64,000 bases of DNA from positions 145,231 to 209,230 of the forward strand of contig PHCB01000008.1 in the NCBI GenBank assembly GCA_002842095.1. Direction: 5' to 3'. This document shows positions 43,745-52,298 of this stretch, one piece after another (the stretch's first letter is position 1; every line of letters begins with the position of its first letter). Both the position numbers and the translations under genes were made by a program. The notes under the pieces are model-generated. The model was not told where the DNA came from. It saw nothing but the letters and a program-made list of their open reading frames with translations, and did not search any database. Origin of the DNA: a candidate division BRC1 bacterium HGW-BRC1-1. GTDB taxonomy: Bacteria > Sumerlaeota > Sumerlaeia > Sumerlaeales > Sumerlaeaceae.

Positions 43745-46188
43745 TGCGTATCGGAATTGATGTACAAACGCTTGAGACGAATGAGGCCCGTCGCGGGATC
43801 GGCCTGCTGTGTCTCTGGACCATCGATGCATTACTGATGACGCATGAACACGAGTTGATCCTGGTGGGAACGGGCAGCGAGCCTCCTGCGGTTTTGTCGC
43901 CCGAGGTTCTTGCCGCCACGCGTTATGCACAAATACAAATGCCCGGGGGCACGGGGGAGCATTTGCGTCTGGGGTGTGCGGCTGAATTTTTATGGAGCAC
44001 TCCGGGGCTGGATGGGCTGGATGTTTATCATGTAACCAGCCCGCTGATGCCCGACATCCTTCTGCCGGTGGCGGGTCGGTTTCCGATTGTAGCCACCGTG
44101 CTGGATGCGATCCCGGCCATACCCGAGGGAAATAACGGGACGCCGCCACCACCCTGGTATGATCAGCGTCTTCAGATCTTGCGGACTTACCAGGGCTATC
44201 TGCCCATTTCCGAATCTGCGGCCGACGATGCCGTGAGTGCTCTGGATCTGGCGCGTAGTCGTATGACCGTTACCTACCTGCCCATTCGAGATTTGAAGGC
44301 CCTGCCCATCGACAAGGATGCTCCTTCCCGATATGGTTTGCGTCCGGGTTATGTGCTGTCTGTGACAGGCTATCATCCGCGCAAAAATATTGCCGGCACT
44401 TTATCCGCGTTTTCTCGTTTCGCCCGATCCGAGGGGGGAGACCGGCAGATTATGATTCTCTGTTCGTTGCAACCTGATGAGCGTGCAGAGATTGAAGGAA
44501 TGGCCCGGAAGTTGGGCATCGCTGATCGGGTTGTCATGCCCGGTCACTTTGTTGAAGATTTGTACTCTCTGCTTGCTGGAGCGTCAGCATCGATTTTCCT
44601 CAGCCGATACGAGGGATTTGGAATACCCGCTGCCGAGTCGTTAGCTGCCGGGGTTCCGCTCGTTTGCTCGAACAGATCCAGCCTGCCCGAGGTGTGCGGT
44701 GACGCCGCAGTGCTTGTTGACCCCGACGACGAGGAAAGGTCCGCCGAAGGGCTGAAGCGTGTGCTGACATCGCAGGAATGGCGGGATGGACTTATCGAGC
44801 GGGGTCTGCGGCACGTAAAAAAATTCCGACCCGAAGAATACCTGCGGCGTATCATCGAGGGGTATCGCAACACGCTCGAATCGTTGGTCATTCAAGAGCC
44901 GCCAACACCACCACAATCTAAAGAACCACGCTTGCGAGTTGCGTGCTTCACGCCCCTTCCGCCACGAATGTCGGGTATTGCCGACTACTCGTTGTCGTTG
45001 CTGAGGCAACTCGCCCGTCTGGCCGACGTGGATTGTTTCGTGGAAGCCTCCGTGGGAGAAGATCACTCGACGCTGACCGAGTGTGGAATTTTCGAATTTT
45101 CGTCATTTGAAAAAAGCCACAGGCAACGGCCTTACGATGTGATTTTGTATCAGTTGGGCAATAACACGCATCACGCCTATGTTTTGCCGTTCGTGAAACA
45201 TCATCCCGGTGTATCGGTGATTCATGACTTCAGCCTGTTGGGGTTGAAGCGCCAAATGGCGCGAAACTATGGACGTCGGTTTGAAATGATGTTGCAGTTT
45301 GCTGAGGAGTATCCGGCTGCCGACGCAAAGGTTTGGGACGATGACAGTCAACTGGACCGTCTGAGTTTTGAAGAATTCCCCATGACCGGCGGCGAGATGC
45401 GGGCAAGTCGCAGCGTTATCGTTCACAGTGAATGGCTCGCCCGTCTCGCCGGGCAGATGCTTCCGGGAGCTGATGTTGCGGTCATTCCCCTCGGGGTCGA
45501 CTTGAACGCAAAGGATCGCGTTCGGGAAACTCGGGCAGAGATCCGACGTCGTTTTTTACTGCCCGAGAAGGCGTTTGTCATTTTGTCCATCGGTGTGATT
45601 AATCGATTGAAGCGTCTGGATGTTGTCATGGACGCCTTTGTGGATTTTCACAAACGCCATCCTGACTCGCGGTTTGTGTTGATGGGTCCTGCTGATCGCA
45701 TTCTGTTGCGGTCGCTTAACCATTTCACCGCTGCCCACCGGATAAAACATGCAGTCCATATTCTCGGGCATCGATCCACCGAAGAGATGTATGAAATGAT
45801 ATCGGCGTCGGATGTGTGTGTGAATCTGAGATATCCGAGCATGGGCGAATCCTCTGCCACATTGGCCATGATCATGGCCATGGGGTGCCCCGGCTTGGTG
45901 ACGCCGGTCGGCCAGTTTAAGGAATTTCCTGATGATGTATGCGGGAAAATTCCGCTTGGTGCAGGCGAAAAGGCTGCGATGGTCAGGCAGTTTGAGGAAT
46001 TGCACGAGACCCCTGAGACTGGCCGATGCATGGGGGAGAAGGCTCGGGCCTTTGTGGAGGATCGTGGGTGGCCGGACGTCGCCCGTCGATACTGCTCCTG
46101 CCTGATAAAGGCCGCTTCAGAAAAATCTGATCAAGTTCCAGCGAGAGTTGAACAAGTAGATAACGAGATAGAAAGCGAGACGCTATGA
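43744..46188 (+). CDS. Tandem double glycosyltransferase family 4 protein
   Basis: 814 residues holding two complete GT4 units. Unit one (about 1-390) begins RIGIDVQTLETNEARRGIG and has YVLSVTGYHPRKNIAGTLSAF and LSRYEGFGIPAAESLAAGVPLV. A short linker with PTPPQSKEP leads to unit two (about 395-805), with VACFTPLPPRMSGIADYSLSLL, ILSIGVINRLKRLDVVMDAF and NLRYPSMGESSATLAMIMAMG in place of the usual E-x7-E loop. Both donor sites look intact, so it may add two sugars in turn. Its start overlaps the preceding stop (TGATG) and its end overlaps the next start (ATGA). Confidence 0.9.
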   Translation: MRIGIDVQTLETNEARRGIGLLCLWTIDALLMTHEHELILVGTGSEPPAVLSPEVLAATRYAQIQMPGGTGEHLRLGCAAEFLWSTPGLDGLDVYHVTSPLMPDILLPVAGRFPIVATVLDAIPAIPEGNNGTPPPPWYDQRLQILRTYQGYLPISESAADDAVSALDLARSRMTVTYLPIRDLKALPIDKDAPSRYGLRPGYVLSVTGYHPRKNIAGTLSAFSRFARSEGGDRQIMILCSLQPDERAEIEGMARKLGIADRVVMPGHFVEDLYSLLAGASASIFLSRYEGFGIPAAESLAAGVPLVCSNRSSLPEVCGDAAVLVDPDDEERSAEGLKRVLTSQEWRDGLIERGLRHVKKFRPEEYLRRIIEGYRNTLESLVIQEPPTPPQSKEPRLRVACFTPLPPRMSGIADYSLSLLRQLARLADVDCFVEASVGEDHSTLTECGIFEFSSFEKSHRQRPYDVILYQLGNNTHHAYVLPFVKHHPGVSVIHDFSLLGLKRQMARNYGRRFEMMLQFAEEYPAADAKVWDDDSQLDRLSFEEFPMTGGEMRASRSVIVHSEWLARLAGQMLPGADVAVIPLGVDLNAKDRVRETRAEIRRRFLLPEKAFVILSIGVINRLKRLDVVMDAFVDFHKRHPDSRFVLMGPADRILLRSLNHFTAAHRIKHAVHILGHRSTEEMYEMISASDVCVNLRYPSMGESSATLAMIMAMGCPGLVTPVGQFKEFPDDVCGKIPLGAGEKAAMVRQFEELHETPETGRCMGEKARAFVEDRGWPDVARRYCSCLIKAASEKSDQVPARVEQVDNEIESETL

Positions 46189-46904
46189 TTCCAAAAATGA
46201 AATATTTTATCCAATGCGATGAGGTTCGCAACGATAACGGCAAGCTGGCCGCCATCGGTATATTCGACAGTATCTACGCACTGATTTATCCGGCCCAGCA
46301 TAAACGTTTTTTCATCATGATGGGTTTCGTGGGCGGTCAGGAAAAGCATCATCTGCAGGTGAACATTGCATCTCCGAACGGCGATATGTTGGCGGAGGTG
46401 AAGGGGGAGGTCGTTTTTTCTTCGAGCGAAAATGTCGTCAACACAGTCTTCGCCATCGACAACATGCCACTGCCGGTGGAGGGGAAATATCCGGTTTCGA
46501 TCTTCCTGGATGGGGACTTTTTCTCTGAACAATATTTTCTGGTACAGTCCCCAAATTCAGGGGTGAAAAGAACCCCCGAGCAAATTGCAGAGTTGCTGAA
46601 GCGCGACGATATTCTGAAAACCGCCAGCGTGGAAATGACCTGTGAAAAATGTCGGGCAAATTATCGTTTTCAACAAGACCTCGATCCCGCCGCATCCCCC
46701 AAGCAGGGGTTCATGCGTTTACCACCGGGCGAATTTTTTAACTGCGGTTCCTGCGGCAACAAGATCGACATCGCCCAGTTGAGGCGCAATCTGGATAACA
46801 TTGTGGGAATTCCACAGTCGTGGATGCAACAGTCACAGGGTGATTCCCAACGCCAGGCTTCCGAGCCGCAACAAGGTCCAAGCCAGGAACCACCCAACAA
46901 GTGA
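46185..46904 (+). CDS. Protein of unknown function with DUF6941-like N-part and zinc-ribbon C-part
   Basis: 239 residues. The N-terminal 130 residues have KYFIQCDEVRNDNGKLAAIGIFDSIYA and YPVSIFLDGDFFSEQYFLV, which resembles the DUF6941 immunoglobulin-like pattern, whose function is unknown. The C-terminal part carries two Cys pairs, CEKC (about 161-164) and CGSC (about 196-199), spaced as a zinc ribbon, followed by a Gln-rich tail. No signal peptide. It begins in the stop of the double glycosyltransferase gene and its stop overlaps the GTG start of hemL. I cannot assign a role; DNA or protein binding through the ribbon is possible. Confidence 0.6.
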   Translation: MIPKMKYFIQCDEVRNDNGKLAAIGIFDSIYALIYPAQHKRFFIMMGFVGGQEKHHLQVNIASPNGDMLAEVKGEVVFSSSENVVNTVFAIDNMPLPVEGKYPVSIFLDGDFFSEQYFLVQSPNSGVKRTPEQIAELLKRDDILKTASVEMTCEKCRANYRFQQDLDPAASPKQGFMRLPPGEFFNCGSCGNKIDIAQLRRNLDNIVGIPQSWMQQSQGDSQRQASEPQQGPSQEPPNK

Positions 46905-48199
46905 GTCAGTCGGACGCCTCCCCTGAGCGGATGTTTTCGCGGGCGTGCGCGGTTTTGCCCGGTGGGGTGAACAGCCCCGTGCGGGCTTATCGCGCGGTGG
47001 GAGGCGTTCCAATATTTGCGAAGAGCGCCACCGGAGCATTTGTGACGTCGGAGGAAGGCCGAGCTTATATCGATTACGTGGCCTCCTGGGGGCCGATGTT
47101 GTTTGGTCACACTCCTCCATTTGTTGTGGAAGCGTTGGAACGAGCATTGCGCGACGGCACTTCATTCGGGATGCCTACGAATGGCGAAAGCGAACTGGCA
47201 GAGTTGGTGGTGCAGTTGGTGCCATCCATCGAATTGGTGCGCTTTGTAAACAGTGGCACAGAAGCGTGTGCCTCTGCGGTCCGGCTCGCCCGGGGAGCCA
47301 CCGGACGTCGGCTGATCGTTAAATGTGCGGGTTGCTATCATGGGGCGGTGGATTCGCTTCTGGCTCGCGCCGGCTCTGGTGTGGCCACGCTGGGCATGCC
47401 TGATTCTGCTGGTGTACCTCCCGGCGCTGTGGCCGATACGGCGGTGGTGGAATTTAACGATGAGAACGAACTTCGAGATATTTTTGAGAAAAAAGGTGCA
47501 GAGATAGCCGCCTTCATAGTGGAGCCGGTTCCCGGCAACATGGGGCTCGTGCCACCTCGCCCGGGGTATCTGGAGCTTGCTCGAAAACTGACTCGCGACG
47601 CTGGAGCCCTGTTGATCTTTGACGAAGTTATGTCCGGCTTTCGTGTGGCGGCGGGTGGTGCCCAGGAGTTGTTTGGCATTACGCCCGATCTCACAACCCT
47701 CGGAAAAATTATCGGTGGTGGGCTACCTGTGGCTGCTTATGGCGGCCAGCGTGACATCATGAGGCATCTCGCCCCGGAAGGGGCGGTTTATCAGGCGGGC
47801 ACGTTGAGCGGCAACCCTCTCGGAATGGCGGCGGGTCTTGCCATGTTGCGAGAAATTGAACGCCGCCGGCCGACATTGTATGACCTGCTTGAGAAGCGCA
47901 GCGATAGTCTCGCTCGTGGAATTTCGGAAGCCTTGCACGCACAACAGATTGCCCATGTCGTTCAGCGGTGTGGGTCGCTCTTCACCCTGTTCTTTTCACC
48001 AATTTCGGTGAGCAATTTTGCCGAGGCTCAGAAATGCGATACGGCAAAGTTTGCGAAGTTTTTCCACACCATGCTCGATCACGGTGTCCAACTCCCGCCC
48101 TCTCAGTTTGAGTGTTGTTTCGTTTCCACGGCTCATGACGAGGACATAATTCTCAGCACTATTACAGCGGCTAAGAGTGCCGCAGAAGCCATCGCATGA
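46901..48199 (+). CDS. hemL: Glutamate-1-semialdehyde 2,1-aminomutase
   Basis: Forms 5-aminolevulinate for haem and corrinoid synthesis in the C5 pathway. 432 residues with a GTG start that overlaps the previous stop (GTGA). The PLP-enzyme features are clear: GGVNSPVRAYRAVGG, NSGTEACASAVRLARGATGRR, FIVEPVPGNMG, LIFDEVMSGFR and the PLP lysine, residue 269, in TTLGKIIGGGLPVAAYGG, followed by YQAGTLSGNPLGMAAG. The corrinoid demand of metH in the same window makes this a useful gene. It is unusual to find it in a surface-glycan operon. Confidence 0.95.
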   Translation: MSQSDASPERMFSRACAVLPGGVNSPVRAYRAVGGVPIFAKSATGAFVTSEEGRAYIDYVASWGPMLFGHTPPFVVEALERALRDGTSFGMPTNGESELAELVVQLVPSIELVRFVNSGTEACASAVRLARGATGRRLIVKCAGCYHGAVDSLLARAGSGVATLGMPDSAGVPPGAVADTAVVEFNDENELRDIFEKKGAEIAAFIVEPVPGNMGLVPPRPGYLELARKLTRDAGALLIFDEVMSGFRVAAGGAQELFGITPDLTTLGKIIGGGLPVAAYGGQRDIMRHLAPEGAVYQAGTLSGNPLGMAAGLAMLREIERRRPTLYDLLEKRSDSLARGISEALHAQQIAHVVQRCGSLFTLFFSPISVSNFAEAQKCDTAKFAKFFHTMLDHGVQLPPSQFECCFVSTAHDEDIILSTITAAKSAAEAIA

Positions 48200-49302
48200 T
48201 TGAACCCAGCGTTTTGATGCGCATTGACACGGTTTTTGAACGCGCCATTTCAGCGGGTCAAATTCCCGGTGGGGTGGTCGCTGTTGGGTGGAACGGCCGC
48301 GTCGTTTTTGAACGTTGTTACGGTCGGAGAGCCATTGTCCCCGAGTCGGAAGCTGCAACGGTGGAGACCATCTACGATTTGGCTTCGCTGACCAAGGTTG
48401 TTGCGACGACGACAGCCATTATGAAGCTGGTGGAGAGGGGACAAATTTCTCTCAATGACCGTGTTTCGGCTCATGTGCATGGGTGGACTGACGGAGCCGA
48501 TGGCGAAGAAGCGGCCACCCTCCGTATGCTGCTCACGCACACTTCGGGTCTGGCACCCTTCGAAAAATATTACGAGACGATAGCCCCTGAAGGAGCCATG
48601 GAGGCCGTCGTTCGCGACATTTCGAAAATGCCTCTGCAAGCCAAACCGGAGGAGCGGTTCATTTACAGCGACCTTGGCTTTATTTTACTGGGCGAAATCG
48701 TAAGGAAGGTTTCTGGAAAGTCGCTCGATGTTTTTTGCCGAGATGAAATCTTTGTTCCGCTCGGAATGCTGGAAACCACTTTCAACCCGTCGCCGGTATT
48801 ACGCGAGGGCATTGCCCCCACCCAGTGGCGGGAGGACGCCAATGCTGCGGATGGCAGGGTGATGATTCGCGGTGAGGTTCACGATGGCAACGCTCGTTTG
48901 CTGGGCGGGGTGAGCGGTCACGCCGGATTGTTTTCCACTTCGGAAGACCTGTCACGTTTTTGCCAGATGCTCCTTAATGGCGGTAAATTGGATGGCGTTC
49001 GGGTTTTGTCCTCCGCATCGGTTCGCGCAATGACGCGCGACCAGGCACGTTTGGGCCCTAACGGCGTCAAGCGAGGCTACGGCTGGGACATCGATTCGAG
49101 CTATTCCGGCCCACGGGGCGATCTTTTTGCGGGTGGATTTGGGCATACGGGATGGACCGGTACTTCCATTTGGATAATTCCAGAAGAAAATCTTTACATC
49201 ATAGTGCTGACCAACCGCATTCATAGCGATGGAGAGGGAGATGCGGGCCCTCTGCGTTCCAAAGTTGCAAACGTGGTAGCCTCCAGTCTGCTGGAGATCT
49301 GA
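48196..49302 (+). CDS. Serine hydrolase, beta-lactamase/esterase family
   Basis: 368 residues; the start ATG overlaps the hemL stop (ATGA). The S-x-x-K motif SLTK (Ser64, Lys67) lies in IYDLASLTKVVAT, with TLRMLLTHTSGLAPF, the YSD element in RFIYSDLGFILLG as the Y-x-N-like Tyr, and the HTGWTGTS segment near the C-terminus as the third motif. No signal peptide is visible, so it seems cytoplasmic, unlike true penicillin-binding proteins. Enzymes of this class act on esters, D-amino peptides or unknown substrates. It is the last gene of the coupled run. Confidence 0.88.
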   Translation: MIEPSVLMRIDTVFERAISAGQIPGGVVAVGWNGRVVFERCYGRRAIVPESEAATVETIYDLASLTKVVATTTAIMKLVERGQISLNDRVSAHVHGWTDGADGEEAATLRMLLTHTSGLAPFEKYYETIAPEGAMEAVVRDISKMPLQAKPEERFIYSDLGFILLGEIVRKVSGKSLDVFCRDEIFVPLGMLETTFNPSPVLREGIAPTQWREDANAADGRVMIRGEVHDGNARLLGGVSGHAGLFSTSEDLSRFCQMLLNGGKLDGVRVLSSASVRAMTRDQARLGPNGVKRGYGWDIDSSYSGPRGDLFAGGFGHTGWTGTSIWIIPEENLYIIVLTNRIHSDGEGDAGPLRSKVANVVASSLLEI

Positions 49303-49364
49303 TCTAAAATGAAAATCGGAGGAAACGCCGCTCGACGCTTTTATCGGCGCGGCTATAGTAAACA

Positions 49365-50372
49365 ATGACTCAGCTCAAAGTAGCCATAATCAGCTTTGCT
49401 CACATGCATGCAGTGTCTTATGCGCACAATCTGGAGAAGATGCCCGACGTAGTTTTGGTCGCCATTGCCGACGATGACCCCAAGCGTCTCGACATGACGC
49501 GTGAGCACTTCAAGACCTGCGGCGCGTTTTACTCCGATTATCGCGAGATGTTGGATAAGGAAGAGATTGATGCGGTTGTTATCTGCTCAGCCAATTCCGA
49601 CCACGTGGAAATTGCCCTCGAATGCGCAGCTCGCAAAAAACACATTCTGTGTGAGAAGCCTCTGGCTATTACCATTGAGGATGCTGCCGCCATTATCAAG
49701 GCTGCCCGCGACAACGGCGTGAAGCTTATGACGGCTTTCCCCATCAGGTTTAATCAGGCGATCCATGAAGCCAAAAAGATAATCCAGAGTGGAGGGATCG
49801 GCCGGGTGCTGGGTGCCGCCACCAGCAACCATGGTTCCATGCCGGGTGGTTGGTTTGTGGATCCGGAAAAATCCGGTGGTGGGGCAGTGATGGACCACAC
49901 GGTCCACGTGGCGGATCTCCTGCGTTGGATGCTCGAGGATGAAGTTGAAGAAGTTTACGCCGAGTACGATCGCCTCCTCCACGACATCCCGAGTGAAGAT
50001 TGCGGCCAGTTGATGCTTCGTTTCACCAAGGGAACCGTGGTCAGTCTCGACACGAGTTGGTCCCGCCCGAAATCCTATAGCATTTGGGGCGACGTGAAGA
50101 TGGAGATCAAAGGCGAGAAGGGCAACCTCAGCATCAATTGCTGCCCCCGCACGCTCAATGTTTACCGCAATGAAACCATGCGCCACAGCACGGTTTCAGC
50201 CGGCGATGACCACGATGGTTTGTTGGTTCAGGAATTCGTGGACGCCGTGAACGAGAACCGGGAACCCTTCGTGAGTGGTCTGGATGGTTTGCGTGCAGTC
50301 GAAGTGGCATTGGCCGCTTATGAGGCGGGCAAGCGTCGCGAGGTGGTGGTGCTGAAGCGGGCCGAAGTATAG
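49365..50372 (+). CDS. Gfo/Idh/MocA family NAD(P)-dependent oxidoreductase
   Basis: 335 residues. The Rossmann part has VAIISFAHMHAVSYAHNL rather than the usual GxGxxG, so the first Gly loop is altered, yet the signature CEKPLAITIEDAAAII is normal. The catalytic Lys (in CEKPL) and the downstream His (MDHTVHVADLLRWML) are present. The domain of about 200 residues that follows is the usual beta sheet. Members oxidise or reduce sugars, inositols or other polyols. It starts 62 bases after the serine hydrolase gene and is followed by 97 bases before the Lon-domain gene. The substrate is unknown. Confidence 0.88.
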   Translation: MTQLKVAIISFAHMHAVSYAHNLEKMPDVVLVAIADDDPKRLDMTREHFKTCGAFYSDYREMLDKEEIDAVVICSANSDHVEIALECAARKKHILCEKPLAITIEDAAAIIKAARDNGVKLMTAFPIRFNQAIHEAKKIIQSGGIGRVLGAATSNHGSMPGGWFVDPEKSGGGAVMDHTVHVADLLRWMLEDEVEEVYAEYDRLLHDIPSEDCGQLMLRFTKGTVVSLDTSWSRPKSYSIWGDVKMEIKGEKGNLSINCCPRTLNVYRNETMRHSTVSAGDDHDGLLVQEFVDAVNENREPFVSGLDGLRAVEVALAAYEAGKRREVVVLKRAEV

Positions 50373-50468
50373 TCGGTGCCGTGTCCTGATCGAACCATAC
50401 CACCGGTCAATCAGTTAGTGATGGCCTTGTGTGGAATAGCCGGACGGAGGTAGGTCCTTACCATCATA

Positions 50469-51089
50469 GTGGCTTTTAATATCCCCATATTCCCTCTGCC
50501 GAACGTGGTTTTATTACCACACACGGTGCTTCCTTTGCACATTTTCGAACCTCGATATAAGACCATGTTTTCCGAGGTCATAGAATCGGCAAATTCGAAG
50601 GTTGGGGTGGCTCAGTTAAAGCCCGGTTGGGAAGGCGACTATTACGGCGAACCTCCCGTTTATCGGTTCATTGGCGTTGGGAAGGTGAAGTGGTGTGAGA
50701 AGTTCGAGGATGGGCGTTTCGATCTGGTTCTTGAAGGTCTGTCGCGCGCGAAAATATTGAACGAGCAGATCTCCAATGGGTTTCGCGTGGCTGAGGCTGA
50801 GATCATTGAAGAGTATCTGCCGGCGGATTGTCAGGAAGAAGTGGAGGGGATGATGCGGACCTTGTTACCGGTTTTCCGGAAGGTAATCACATCGCTTCCG
50901 GAGACCCTGGAAGGGATGCAACCTGATTCCTGGTCAAAGCCTCAGGCCGGTGTGGTGGCTGACGTACTGGCAAAAGTTTTTATGGAAAATGCTTACGAGC
51001 GGCAGAGCATACTGTCGGAACTAAACATTCACCGCCGCTTGCGTTTGATTACCATTCATCTTGAATCACTTCTGAACCCGGAGATTTGA
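50469..51089 (+). CDS. Lon N-terminal (LAN) domain protein
   Basis: 206 residues beginning with a GTG at 50469. The first residues IPIFPLPNVVLLPHTVLPLHIFEPRYKTM are the Lon substrate-binding (LAN) domain signature, followed by the family's beta-rich part (RFIGVGKVKWCEKF, FDLVLEGLSRAKIL) and a helical C-terminal half. No ATPase or protease domain follows, so this is a stand-alone domain as in many bacteria; its function is unknown and may lie in substrate or chaperone binding. The stop codon overlaps a TTG in nuoD frame, and nuoD probably starts at 51140. Confidence 0.9.
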   Translation: MAFNIPIFPLPNVVLLPHTVLPLHIFEPRYKTMFSEVIESANSKVGVAQLKPGWEGDYYGEPPVYRFIGVGKVKWCEKFEDGRFDLVLEGLSRAKILNEQISNGFRVAEAEIIEEYLPADCQEEVEGMMRTLLPVFRKVITSLPETLEGMQPDSWSKPQAGVVADVLAKVFMENAYERQSILSELNIHRRLRLITIHLESLLNPEI

Positions 51090-51139
51090 GTGGTGCACGG
51101 AAAGCTTTCGAGCAAGGAACTAACCAAGGAGTTGGACAT

Positions 51140-52273
51140 TTGACCAGCGACACCAGTTATCTGAAAGCAGACGAGATGCTGCTCAACATGGGTCCGCAGC
51201 ATCCCAGTACCCATGGTGTCTTGCGTGTGGTGATCCGCACCGACGGCGAGATCATCCGTCATGCCACCCCGCACATTGGTTACCTGCATCGGTGCAAGGA
51301 GAAGATCGCGGAGACGATGACCTATCCGCAGTATATTCCTTACACGGACCGCATGGATTATCTGGCTGCCATGTCGAACAACTTTGCCTTTTGCTGGGCG
51401 GTGGAAAAATTGGGTGGGATAGCCACCACCGAGCGCGCGGAGTATATCCGAGTCATCGTGAACGAGCTGCAGCGCATCGCATCGCACCTTGTGGCTTTCG
51501 GGACCTATGGCCTGGATATGGGCGCTTTTACCCCCTTCCTCTATTCCTTCCGCGAGCGTGAGTCGATCATCGATATTTTTGAGCGTCTTTGTGGAGCGCG
51601 CCTTACGTATTCCTATGGCCGCATCGGTGGCCTGATGCGCGATTTGGATGAAAAGTCGATCGATATGACCAGGCGATTTGTTGACGATTTCGACACCAAA
51701 TGGGACGAGTATAACGACCTGTTGTCGAATAACGAAATTTTCATCAAGCGTACCGCCAATGTGGGAGTCTTGCCTGCGGACGTGGCCATTGCCTATGGCT
51801 GCACCGGACCGATGCTTCGGGGGAGTGGCGTGAAACACGATCTGCGAAAAGATGATCCCTATTCGATTTATGACCGTTTCGAATTCGATGTTCCCGTGGG
51901 CGAGGGAAAGATGGGAACCGTTGGCGATTGCTGGGACCGTTACTGGGTGCGCATGGCAGAGATGAAGGAGAGCTCGCGTATCATTCGTCAGGCTCTCGAT
52001 GCGCTTCCGGAGGGGCCGTATCTCAACCAGAAAGTCGGACGCATCATCAAGCCCGCTTACGGAGAAATCTATTTCCGGGCTGAAAATCCGCGAGGGGAAT
52101 TGGGCTTCTACATAGTATCCGTGGGCGAGAAAAAACCCTATCGTTGTAGCGTTCGTGCGCCGAGTTTCTGCAACCTGAGTGTCTTGACGGAGATGTCGCA
52201 CGACACGCTGATTGCGGACATGGTCGCCATCATCGGCAGTATCGACATCGTGCTGGGAGAAGTGGACCGGTAA
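51140..52273 (+). CDS. nuoD: NADH-quinone oxidoreductase subunit D
   Basis: 377 residues from a TTG at 51140, which has AAGGAG 8 bases ahead; the frame stays open to a TTG at 51086. Subunit of the quinone-binding part of complex I, related to [NiFe]-hydrogenase large subunits. MLLNMGPQHPSTHGVLRVVIRTDGE, CKEKIAETMTYPQYIPYTDRMDY, ELQRIASHLVAFGTYGLDMGAFTPFLY and LRGSGVKHDLRKDDPYSIYDRFEFDVP are textbook sequence blocks, and the C-terminal IGSIDIVLGEVDR is intact. No other nuo gene is beside it, although nuoD is normally part of a long operon. Confidence 0.95.
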   Translation: MTSDTSYLKADEMLLNMGPQHPSTHGVLRVVIRTDGEIIRHATPHIGYLHRCKEKIAETMTYPQYIPYTDRMDYLAAMSNNFAFCWAVEKLGGIATTERAEYIRVIVNELQRIASHLVAFGTYGLDMGAFTPFLYSFRERESIIDIFERLCGARLTYSYGRIGGLMRDLDEKSIDMTRRFVDDFDTKWDEYNDLLSNNEIFIKRTANVGVLPADVAIAYGCTGPMLRGSGVKHDLRKDDPYSIYDRFEFDVPVGEGKMGTVGDCWDRYWVRMAEMKESSRIIRQALDALPEGPYLNQKVGRIIKPAYGEIYFRAENPRGELGFYIVSVGEKKPYRCSVRAPSFCNLSVLTEMSHDTLIADMVAIIGSIDIVLGEVDR

Positions 52274-52298
52274 CCGCCGGCGAACGACGCCATCTGTT

